A DNA stretch of 58,000 nucleotides from Adiantum capillus-veneris (taxonomy: Eukaryota; Streptophyta; Polypodiopsida; Polypodiales; Pteridaceae). A model generated the notes under the pieces. It was not told where the DNA came from and searched no databases. It saw only the letters and a list, made by a program, of their open reading frames with translations. The position numbers and the translations under genes were made by a program. The DNA is taken from the NCBI GenBank assembly GCA_014529385.2, contig CM043958.1:139638398-139696397 (forward strand), read 5' to 3'. Shown here piece after piece: positions 35,846 to 44,754 of this stretch (position 1 is its first letter; each line of letters starts with the position of its first letter).

Positions 35846-37138
35846 AGGGGGTATAGCGGCTTAGTACTTAGGCACCACAAAAGGATGGAGAATCCGCACA
35901 CCCTTCACACATACACAAGCTCACTCCAAACACAAGACTAGGTGGCGATTCCGCACACCTCACATGGGCAAAACATTGCAAGAAAACATACTCACAAAAC
36001 CTCAAGCTTTATTTAGAGAATAAGGCGATGAAATGGGGAGCATAGGGTAGGGGAATGAGAAGGGAGAGAGTGGTAGAGCACATGGCCGATAGGTGGGAGT
36101 TGATGGCGAAGACTCGCACGAGGGTTATGGCCATCATCCTTCATTTAGTTGCCCTTCATCTTCCATAGCCCAAGGGTGTAGAGGTCATGCTCAAGACGAG
36201 CATGGTGATTGCGGTGATGGTGATGGTGTGGGTGTATGTGTGTGCACTAGGCACACACAGTGCATAGTGTACTCTTTGGTGATGTTGTGTGTGTCTTTAG
36301 TGTGATGGTGACCCCTCTTTATACAAGGGAGGAGGGGGGAGAAATTCTAGAATTTAGAAATGAAGAAATCATTATCTACATAGGCCATGTGACTGTGGGT
36401 CCCACTTGTCTGGCTGTGTGTATATGTGCCAGAACAGCAGTCTCATGAGAGAGAGACTAAGAGAGAGAGATGGGTTGATGAAAAAAGGTGAGAGGTGACA
36501 TGGAGAATAAAGTAATTACAAGAGGGGAGTGTGTTCAGAGGTGAATCTGTGTGCAGATGTGTGTGAACACAAGAAAAATCAGGTAACCACCGGGTGGGGA
36601 TGGGTCCGTGGGCACCTTTTTTCAGTGAAACTGAGTGTGTGTGAGTGTGGGGGAGGTTATTTAGCTACAAGACAAGAGACATGGCACCCTTTAGAGAGAG
36701 AGAGGGAGGTATTTGGGTCATGGGATATGATAGGAGAGAGAAAGGGGGGGTGGGGTATACTATTTTGGAAGATAGTATAAGTTGCATGTGAGTTAGGGTG
36801 CATTATTGGTAAGGACAGGGGGTGGGGTAGCTTGAGGGGAGAGAAAAAAGAGAAAGGACAAGGGGAAGAGAGAGGGGGTTGACCTTTTGAGTGGAGGAGA
36901 GGAAAAGGGACACACGGTGGAGCAACAATGAAGAAAAAGGAGGCAGGGTGGGGATGGGCTGCCCCGCAGGCATGAGGTGGCCTATTTTACCTTTTTCATA
37001 TATTTACATAATCATACTTTATTTTTTTTCTTACTTTTTCCAATGCCTTTTATCACTACCTCCCTAAGAGGGGGTTTTCATGGGGTGGGGACGAGAGAAG
37101 AGGGGTATGGGAGCTTGGCTTGTGAAAAGCCCCCATCA
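35566..37138 (-). repeat. E7 3' LTR
   Basis: 1573 bp. On the minus strand it begins TGATGGGGGCTTTTC and ends CCCGTCA. It contains a GA microsatellite at 35779-35841 and a minus-strand TATA-like TTGTATAAAG at 36326-36318. Confidence 0.92.
35779..35841. repeat. (GA)n microsatellite in the E7 3' LTR
   Basis: About 63 bp of uninterrupted GA, mirrored by 40379-40441 in the other LTR. Confidence 0.95.
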
Positions 37139-37179
37139 TTAGCCCTCCCCTTTTGGCTAGAGGCATTCATGCCTCTAGC
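37139..37179 (-). other. E7 hairpin and polypurine tract
   Basis: On the minus strand a hairpin with perfect 11-bp arms (GCTAGAGGCAT and its complement, 2-nt loop, 37179-37156) starts right after the ORF stop; one base later the purine tract AAAAGGGGAGGGCTAA runs to the 3' LTR. Confidence 0.92.
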
Positions 37180-38685
37180 TCATCTGTTTCTTCTTCCGCT
37201 TAGCTGTAGGATCCGATATCGAGTTGCCTTCTGAACTAGACATTCCATTTGGCCATTGGTGAGATTTCTGGGATATTCATGAATCTGTAACAGGTCCGGG
37301 TGATAGCTTGTTCCTTGGAATAGTGTCGGTTGATTAAAGGGGAAGCCCATGGCTTCCAGAACTTTGTGCCAGTGTCCTCCTGGATCCCAAGTGAAAAATA
37401 GGATCATTGTTTGTAGTGTCCGAACAATAAAATTTGCATGCCAAATTGGACTAAATTTGTAACCACCAGTAGCGAGAGGGGAAATGAACATCTTCACTCT
37501 TGCAAAGACAGAACTGAAAATTATGATTCCCAAGAGTGTACCAAGAATCCACCATATATGGCCGCCTTGTTGGTGTGGTGAGCTCAAGTTTTCTTCAGAA
37601 TCCTGCTTACTGCCATGACTAGAAAAAATTGCAAGCATATCATGCTTCTTTTGGGTGTGCTCAAACATGTCAGCTTCCTTTACTGATGCTAATAGCAAGC
37701 CACCTACCTTGCGGCTTAAATACAAGCGTAATCCACTTACCTTTCTCCAAAGAGAGGATGCACTATTTGTAAAAAATTGTACCAAATTGCGAATGAGGTC
37801 TTCATTCTTGCATTCTATCAAGCTTTTGTCTATCCATGGCTCCTTATCTCTTATCTCCATGCTAATCTTATCTCTATATGTTATAGCGGCTAGCCATAGC
37901 CATAGGTCTGATGCATCCCATGCAAACACAATGCTGTGTTGTGGAGGAGTTTGGAACATCCTTAAAAGGTTGGCAACATATTGATCGTCAAACTTACTTT
38001 GAACACCCTCACATAAACTGGAGGCATTACCCATCTCCAAGTCTATAACACTACACAACAAAGTCTTGCTCGGCTGCCAAGCCTCTAGAGCAATATCCAA
38101 CTCCAAACCTTCAATCATACTTACCTCTTCATTATGGTCCTCTAGTGAAACTGCCTTGATGCAAGATTCCTTTAGCTTGCTACACTGTCCTGGGTCCATG
38201 CTGGTGCACAGGCTTCCGTTTTGAAAGCCCTCCCCTTTACTTGATATGTTGTCCATCTTCTGCAAAGCCTTGCTAGTAGGCTGGTCTTCCTCTTCTCTTG
38301 TATCTTTCATGCCCTTTGCATTCCTCTTACTCTGACTAGGCCTAATCAACACTTTACACCTTCTCACCCTTACTACCCAATGCTGTCGATTGATTACTTT
38401 GGTGCCTATTTCATCCAAGATTAAAGATGTACTCACATTTGTAACACAATTTTCTTGACTTACCTCCCCCACCTGGGTAGCATATGTTGATTCTTTAACC
38501 TCTTGTTCCACTGCTTCAGTTCTTTGAATAAACTTCTCGCTTGATCCTTCTTCTATTACCTTCATCTTGACCTCTTCTGCAAGACCAATGATACTTGGTG
38601 TGCGGGTACCAATTGGTGGTGGGCGTAGGATGATTGTAAGTGGTGATTGTGGCGGACGTAGAATTAGTGTTGGTGGGGCTGGTGC
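37180..38685 (-). CDS. E7: downstream ORF with a hydrophobic (membrane-like) segment
   Basis: An uninterrupted frame of 461 codons from ATG 38565, open upstream to the gag TGA (38688-38686) in the same frame, so about 501 codons could be read if the TGA were suppressed. The N-terminal part is charged and Pro-rich (ILRPP repeats); a middle region follows (VFAWDASDLWLWLAAITY, LWRKVSGLRLYLSRKVGG); then near two-thirds of the length a strongly hydrophobic stretch (IWWILGTLLGIIIFSSVFA) bracketed by polar and basic residues, as in a single-pass membrane protein. I recognise no family. An envelope-like or captured host gene are both possible. It lies where env-like ORFs sit in some plant gypsy elements, but with no pol between it and gag. 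Confidence 0.7.
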   Translation of the reverse strand, partial: APAPPTLILRPPQSPLTIILRPPPIGTRTPSIIGLAEEVKMKVIEEGSSEKFIQRTEAVEQEVKESTYATQVGEVSQENCVTNVSTSLILDEIGTKVINRQHWVVRVRRCKVLIRPSQSKRNAKGMKDTREEEDQPTSKALQKMDNISSKGEGFQNGSLCTSMDPGQCSKLKESCIKAVSLEDHNEEVSMIEGLELDIALEAWQPSKTLLCSVIDLEMGNASSLCEGVQSKFDDQYVANLLRMFQTPPQHSIVFAWDASDLWLWLAAITYRDKISMEIRDKEPWIDKSLIECKNEDLIRNLVQFFTNSASSLWRKVSGLRLYLSRKVGGLLLASVKEADMFEHTQKKHDMLAIFSSHGSKQDSEENLSSPHQQGGHIWWILGTLLGIIIFSSVFARVKMFISPLATGGYKFSPIWHANFIVRTLQTMILFFTWDPGGHWHKVLEAMGFPFNQPTLFQGTSYHPDLLQIHEYPRNLTNGQMECLVQKATRYRILQLSGRRNR

Positions 38686-39345
38686 TCAGGGTGGGGGTGT
38701 TCTTTCTCTAGGGGGTGACAATTGGTTCCTCCTACCTTCTCTATTATAGTTTTGTCGTGGTTTGGGACAGTAGTACATACCGTGACCGTCTTCTCCGCAG
38801 TTGTAGCAGTGATACTCTCTATTTTGTCGTTGTGCTCTTCCAGGGTCTTGATCTCTTTCTTGACTCCTCCCTTGCTGTATTAAGTGGACAGACGGATTTT
38901 GCAGTTGGTTAGTAATATGGGCCAACATATCTTTTTGGTCATCTCTTACCCCAAGAGCCGGTGGTGGTGGTGGAATGGTGGTTGTCGTAGTTGCTGGTCG
39001 ACGCGATGTTCCTGCTTTTGTTGAATTGGTCTCTTTGGCTTTCATTCGCAGCTTCTTGTCCTTAAGGCGAGCAATCTCAACGGCTAACTTGTACGTAGCC
39101 GGGAATCTACCTTTCACCTTCTCCTTGAGAAGCGGCCATAAGCGATGCGTGAACCGATCTTTTTTTAGGAAATCGGGTGCAGCTTTCCCCCTTGCCAGTG
39201 ACTCAACCCACCGTTCCCACAAATCCACAAATTTGGACTCATAGGTGGCATATTCTAAAAGACCCTCCTGCTTCAAGTCTCTCAACTTGTCCCACAACTT
39301 TTTTGAAGTGGTACCTCCTGCTTCAAGTCTCTCAACTTGTCCCAC
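38686..39345 (-). CDS. E7: gag with CCHC zinc knuckle
   Basis: About 219 codons: KLWDKLRDLKQEG, YESKFVDLWERWVESL, DRFTHRLWPLLKEKVKGRFP, YKLAVEIARLKDKK, then a Thr/Pro-rich linker and CYNCGEDGHGMYYC (C-X2-C-X4-H-X4-C), ending with TGA at 38688-38686. Spacing and residues align with the gag of E3 (LKALK, FEECWAEL, LHPKVREKV, AVAIARSK). The N-terminus has probably been frame-shifted by the adjacent duplication; earlier gag-like pieces lie at 39592-39374 and 39983-39610. Gag would supply RNA packaging; pol must come from elsewhere. Confidence 0.8.
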   Translation of the reverse strand: MGQVERLEAGGTTSKKLWDKLRDLKQEGLLEYATYESKFVDLWERWVESLARGKAAPDFLKKDRFTHRLWPLLKEKVKGRFPATYKLAVEIARLKDKKLRMKAKETNSTKAGTSRRPATTTTTIPPPPPALGVRDDQKDMLAHITNQLQNPSVHLIQQGRSQERDQDPGRAQRQNREYHCYNCGEDGHGMYYCPKPRQNYNREGRRNQLSPPRERTPPP

Positions 39346-39350
39346 AACTT
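39264..39350. repeat. 37-bp direct repeat, 50-bp period, in E7 gag
   Basis: CCTCCTGCTTCAAGTCTC... occurs at 39264-39300 and 39314-39350, identical. The 50-bp offset is not a multiple of three and shifts the gag frame. Confidence 0.93.
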
Positions 39351-39983
39351 TACAAGGAGGCGTGTATACCCTCTTATACTAGGACATAGATTAAAACTTC
39401 AAACGGTACATTGCCTTGTACCAAAGGTAAGACAAATGGTTGATCTGATGCCAGAACCGCAAAAAACCGCTCCCTACCCAGCATGGTGTCAATGACGTGC
39501 TGGTAGTGAGCCTTCAAGTCCAGTATTACCTTGATTGAGCGTACACGTGTTGGTATGTGTGATCTGTCTTGAGGTAGGTTGTTCTGATTCATGTGAAGCT
39601 TAGAGGTGCTTAGTCACTGTCCAAGCTTGTGGGAGAGGGTGGTGTTCTTTCCTGAAACAAACTCAATAGATCCCTAGTTTCTCTAGTGAGAGTGTGAGCC
39701 AATGATTCCGTTATCTGTGCTGCAGCATCAGGTGCGACTTGAAAACTGACTGTGATAATTACCTCGGTGACTTGATTTACCCGATTCTCAAAGTAGAATA
39801 GTGTTGATTCTCTATTGTGCAAAGCTCCTTCCATTTTTTTGTTGTGGGTTGGTTGTAGGTTGCGGACATGGTTTCGACCTTCTCCTTCTTCTTCTTGGCA
39901 CTTGGCCTATGTATATCCACTGGGTTTGGCGTGTTGGTTGACTCTCCCACTGAAAATCGATTACCGTTACGCCTGGCACTCAA
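39351..39983 (-). pseudogene. E7: probable gag N-terminus in shifted frames
   Basis: Minus-strand frames at 39983-39777, 39834-39610 and 39592-39374 lie between the primer site and the main gag block. They overlap in different phases, as expected for one N-terminal region broken by small indels. The piece ending LVQGNVPFEVLIYVLV sits where E3 gag has its FPLVMRGRAKAWY block. Similarity is weak, so the assignment rests mainly on position. Confidence 0.4.
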
Positions 39984-40063
39984 GCTTCAATGGAGATGCG
40001 GAGTTCGTCTAGTTGTGCTTGGAGCTCTTCTTCTTCTGTCGTCCAATTAGCAAATCCTGCTAG

Positions 40064-40094
40064 CCATTCATCCATTCATCCATTCATCCATTCA
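40064..40094. repeat. (CCATTCAT)n short tandem repeat
   Basis: About four 8-bp units in the E7 leader, roughly 70 bp downstream (minus strand) of the primer site. Confidence 0.93.
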
Positions 40095-40142
40095 CAATAG
40101 TTTAGGGGTTTCAGTCTTGTAAACTGAAGGGTTTCATGAAAA

Positions 40143-40162
40143 GATCCTCAGTGGGGGCCCCA
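40143..40162 (-). other. E7 primer-binding site
   Basis: On the minus strand, TGGGGCCCCCACTGAGGATC lies two bases after the 5' LTR end. It shares GCCCCCACTGAGGA with the E3 primer site, implying the same (unidentified) tRNA primer. Confidence 0.7.
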
Positions 40163-40375
40163 AATGACGGGAGCAAAGCGAACCCCGAACCCCCGACGAC
40201 CTCTAAAACACCGGGGACCGAATGGCGCGCCTCGAGCCTGTCATGGTAAAGCAAATAGGGGGCACCACCTAGCTTCAGCGGCTAGGACGCAAACAACACA
40301 CCACCATAACAAAGTTTTCATCCAAGAGAGATGGATGCTTGGGAGTAATGATGAAGAGGAAAGCGAATGAGATCA

Positions 40376-40378
<3 letters not shown>

Positions 40379-40441
<63 letters not shown>
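40379..40441. repeat. (GA)n microsatellite in the E7 5' LTR
   Basis: About 63 bp, the same length as in the partner LTR. Confidence 0.95.
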
Positions 40442-40445
<4 letters not shown>

Positions 40446-40917
40446 AGGGGGTATAGCGGCTTAGTACTTAGGCACCACAAAAGGATGGCGAATACGCACA
40501 CCCTTCACACATACACAAGCTCACTCCAAACACAAGACTAGGTGGCGATTCCGCACACCTCACATGGGCAAAACATTGCAAGAAAACATACTCACAAAAC
40601 CTCAAGCTTTATTTAGAGAATAAGGCGATGAAATGGGGAGCATAGGGTAGGGGAATGAGAAGGGAGAGAGTGGTAGAGCACATGGCGGATAGGTGGGAGT
40701 TGATGGCGAAGACTCGCACGATGGTTATGGCCATCATCCTTCATTTAGTTGCCCTTCATCTTCCATAGCCCAAGGGTGTAGAGGTCATGCTCAAGACGAG
40801 CATGGTGATTGCGGTGATGGTGATGGTGTGGGTGTGTGTGTGTGCACTAGGCACACACAGTGCATAGTGTACTCTTTGGTGATGTTGTGTGTGACTTTAG
40901 TGTGATGGTGACCCCTC

Positions 40918-40926
40918 TTTATATAG
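40918..40926 (-). promoter_or_regulatory. TATA box of the E7 5' LTR
   Basis: CTATATAAAG on the minus strand, a canonical plant TATA box inside the LTR and in the orientation of the E7 genes. Confidence 0.65.
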
Positions 40927-41733
40927 GGGAGGAGGGGGGAGAAATTCTAGAATTTAGAAATGAAGAAATCATTATCTACATAGGCCATGTGACTGTGGGT
41001 CCCACTTGTCTGGCTGTGTGTATATGTGCCAGAACAGCAGTTTCATGAGAGAGACTAAGAGAGAGAGATGGGTTGATGAAAAAAGGTGAGAGGTGACATG
41101 GAGAATAAAGTAATTACAAGAGGGGAGTGTGTTCAGAGGTGAATCTGTGTGCAGATGTGTGTGAACACAAGAAAAATCAGGTAACCACCGGGTGGGGATG
41201 GGTCCGTGGGCACCTTTTTTCAGTGAAACTGAGTGTGTGTGAGTGTGGGGGAGGTTATTTAGCTACAAGACAAGAGACATGGCGCCCTTTAGAGAGAGAG
41301 GGGGGTATTTGGGTCATGTGATATGATAGGAGAGAGAAAGGGGGGGTGGGGTATACTATTTTGGAAGATAGGATAAGTTGCATGTGAGTTAGGGTGCATT
41401 ATTGGTAAGGACAGGGGGTGGGGTAGCTTGAGGGGAGAGAAAAAGGAGAAAGGACAAGGGGAAGAGAGAGGGGGTTGACATTTTGAGTAGAGGAGAGGAA
41501 AAGGGACACACGGTGGAGCAACAATAAAGAAAAAGGAGGCAGGGTGGGGATGGGATGCCCCGCAGGCATGAGGCGGCCTATTTTACCTTTTTCATATATT
41601 TACATAATCATACTTTATTTTTTTTCTTACTTTTTCCAATGCCTTTTATCACTCCCTCCCTAAGAGGGGGTTTTCATGGGTGGGGATGAGAGAAGAGGGG
41701 TATGGGAGCTTGGCTTGTGAAAAGCCCCCATCA

Positions 41734-43738
41734 CTGGCTGGCTTCTTGATCTATCTCCGCCTTTTCTTTGGCGTTGCGCATGGCTTCAAGTTCTTTAGAT
41801 TCCTCAACCAGCTGTAGGGTCAAGTTATCCCTTTCCCTCTTGGCATCTATCAATGATTTGCTGAGTTGCCGACATCCCTCTTCAACTTCTTGCATTCTTT
41901 GGGCTGCTGCCTGATTTTCTTTTTCCATTTCTTGGCATCTTTGCAATGCCCTTGCTAGACTGGCCTGTAGCTCCACTTCTCTCTCTTTCTGCCTTTGACT
42001 TTGTCCTTGCAAAGAGCCTAGTTCAAGCTTTACCTTCACTTCAGTGGCCTTGAGAGCTGCCATCTCACTTTCTGAAGCCATGGACTGCGCTCTTAACCCG
42101 GTTAGCATCGTCATCACCACATCCCAATCGTTAGAGGGTGGGTGCAGGTCCACTGTATTTGTGGCCATCTCTTTTAGTTCTACTAGCCTGATGCTTTGCA
42201 TTTGTTCCTTAGGCCCTGTGCTTGCCAAGTCAAATGCGACTGTGGCAGCTTCTTCTTTGGTGTATCCTGCAGCTAGCAGGTCCAAAAATGTGTTATATAA
42301 ATCATTTGGCTCTTGTTGCCCACTTCGAGGCTTAGCCTCTTCCTTTGGTTCTGGCGTTTGGCTCTACTCTTGCTTGGCCTCTTCTTGTTCTTCTGGTTTG
42401 TATTCCTCCTCTTTATCTTCTTCTGGAGGGCTACGAGGAGGTGGTGAGGGCGGTGGGCTAGCTGGTAGAGATGTAGGCTACCTTAGTCTTTCTTTCTCTC
42501 TCTTGGCTCTCTTGCTCGTCTAGTAGTTTTTGTCGTACCTGCTCCACTTCCTCTTCTGTAAAAGGTACATACGGGATATTTTTTGATGCGGCATCAAGAA
42601 TCTCAAAATTTTTAATGTAATCTTCAAATCTATCCCTTTGCACCCTTCGGGATGAACCCGACATTGCTTCTAGAGATGGATTCCAGAGTTCACTCAAATC
42701 GCCTTTAAGGGCTCTTTCTGCTCTGAAGCTCTCCATCAGCCGCTCTAGTCTTGCCGCTTCTTGTGACTTTGTCTCTTTTGCCGGGACTTGGGCAAATTAT
42801 TTCTTTCCCTTCTTTTGCTCAGGCTGCTCTTCTTGAACAAGCTCTAGCCGTCTTTTCAATCTTATGGCAACCCTTGGTGCTCTTTGTGGCTTGTCTGCTT
42901 TGTCTTCTTTGAGCCTCAGCCAGTCGTTCTGTGACGGGGGGTCAGGCCATCTTCCTTTTGCGTGCAATGCCCCATAGATCACCTTAGTGATTAGTTCTCT
43001 TGGCACAATATACGTTGGCTTCTTGTTACCCATCTTCACTAGGTTTTCATGTATATATGCTGCATAATTGATTATCTTTGGAGTGCTCTTCATCATTGCC
43101 CAAGTGAATGTCGTGGCAATTGCCCCTGGGGGCATTCTGTACTTTTGTGGCCTCTTCGTGCACATATGGAAGTATTGGTTGTACAATTGACTCATGATTG
43201 CCACTCTTGGGTTGGCAATGTCTTAAAAAGTGTAGTTACCTTTCTTCTCATTGTACACCTTGACATCATCCCTTCTTTTAGTTACACTATATCCCTTGTT
43301 GGAGAGGTCTAGTGCATCTGCTACAACTTTCTCGGTGATGACTATTTCTATTTCTAGCCTGCCTTGCAGATCCAGTTACTCAGGCCACTCCATCTTCTTT
43401 GATGGTCGTCACAAACTCCCAGACTCTCTTTTTGTCAACCCCTGCCGGCACTGCTTCAAAATAGTTATGGAGATCAATCTTCTCCAAGTACCCGGCCATA
43501 TTGCTTCTTACGAACTCATTGAGTTCCCGCGGTAGCATTGGTGGCTCGATCACATTCCCTTTGGTGTCTTTGAACACTTCTTGGTAGATCTGTAGTCGTT
43601 CGACTCTAGCAGATCTTCTTGGATCCATGTGCTGGTGGGCTTTAGTGTTCCTTCTGGTATGACGAATGGCTCCACTTGTTCTAGGTAATCCTTAATGGTC
43701 ATTCTTCTCTTCTTTGCCGGTGACTTTGCGGCTGCCAT
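41734..43738 (-). pseudogene. E5 ORF, N-terminal half (copy 1)
   Basis: From ATG 43738 (MAAAKSPAKKRRMTIKDYLEQ) downwards: N-terminal domain, Lys/Glu/Pro-rich hinge and first coiled coil, ending EIDQEASQ at the E7 insertion. It matches copy 2 residue for residue over long stretches but is broken by frameshifts (first after LLESND near 43565) and stops, with readable pieces at 43628-43380, 43204-42797, 42736-42458 and 42285-41734. This copy is more decayed than copy 2. Function not recognised. Confidence 0.75.
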
Positions 43739-43904
43739 AGATCCTATTGCACTCAGTAGTCCGAAGTTAGCGTTTTTTCCATATTAGCTGAGAAACTGAG
43801 TTTTAACTATCCAAATGACTTGAAAATTGAAAATAAAGCTTAAAAGGAACTTGTGAAGCTGTGCCTGTGCTCACAGTGCAATTTTAGCCAAAAATTTCCA
43901 TTTA

Positions 43905-44754
43905 GACATCCTGCGCGTAGGATGTCCTTTTCATCAGAATTGGGTGATACTTGACATGCTAGTAGTGCATGGCTTATGGAACATGGCTATGTGCTTGGAT
44001 TTGGATTTGGGCAATCAAAAAGTGGATTTTTTGACTGATTCAGGCTTTAGGTCACCATTTGGGTAGAAAGTTCATAACAGGTATTAATTGATGTCTAAAT
44101 GGGTTGAAAATTGGTATATGGGCTCTTTGCACCATGGTATTGGCTCCCATGATGTCACTCTTTGCACAGAAGGTCCAAATTATGCTGGAGACATCCTATG
44201 CGTAGGATGTCTATTTCATCAAAATGACATGAGATTTGTTATGTGGGTAGTCCTTGGCCTATGGAACATGGATATGTTCTTGGATTTGGATTTGGACAAG
44301 GACCTGTGTAGTGTTTTTGGGCTCAAAAAAGTGTATCTTGAAGGTGTTGGGGATCAAAAATGATTAGAATGGCTTCAAAATTGATATATGAGCTCTTGAT
44401 GATGATGGGATTGGATCTGGAATGGACAATCTTCCTCTGCAGGCCTAAAATGTCAAATAGACATCCTACGCGTAGGATGTCTACTTCACCAATTTTTGCT
44501 TCTGACCACACAGATTGGTTGTTGATGTGTTGTGCAAGTTTCATGTGATTTGGACAAGATTTGGTAGGTCTATGGCCCATTATTGCCTCTATGCCCTGAC
44601 TTTGCATTTTTTCATGCATAAGAGGTCAATGTTGGTCCAAATGTGATGAAACTTGGTGGCTATCTTGTAAAAGTCATTCTGAAAATGTGTGTGATGAAAC
44701 ATGTTGGGATCTGTGCCCAGAAAGGCCCTTGAGACATCCTACGTGTAGGATGTC
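43905..44754. repeat. Four-unit array with a 22-bp palindrome per unit
   Basis: Palindromes (arm GACATCCTACG followed by its reverse complement) occur at 43905-43926, 44190-44211, 44460-44481 and 44733-44754, spaced 285, 270 and 273 bp. The 44460 copy is perfect; the others differ only in the central TACGCGTA. Flanks share diverged words such as TATGGAACATGG and TTGGATTTGGATTTGG, so whole units are tandem duplicates. The array lies upstream of the E5 ORF start. Confidence 0.92.

Larger units (their letters stand above)
35566..41733 (-). mobile_element. E7: gag-only (TR-GAG-like) LTR element with an extra membrane ORF, inserted in E5
   Basis: 6168 bp on the minus strand, two LTRs of 1569 and 1573 bp with TGA...TCA ends and a 4-bp target duplication CTGG (35562-35565, 41734-41737). 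Order on the minus strand: 5' LTR, primer site, gag with CCHC knuckle, an in-frame TGA, a 461-codon ORF with a hydrophobic segment, hairpin, polypurine tract, 3' LTR. No protease, RT, RNase H or integrase. High LTR similarity implies a recent insertion. Confidence 0.9.
40165..41733 (-). repeat. E7 5' LTR
   Basis: 1569 bp, nearly identical to 35566-37138, including a GA tract at 40379-40441. Confidence 0.92.

Noticed and set aside
42044-42523. 159-codon plus-strand frame opposite the E5 ORF
   Set aside because: Antisense shadow of the E5 coiled-coil region; the same shadow appears opposite copy 2 at 55054-55467.
43905-44754. CRISPR array or integron attC array
   Set aside because: The window is plant nuclear DNA, the units of about 270 bp are far too long for CRISPR spacers, and there is no cas or integrase context; the repeats are diverged tandem copies.
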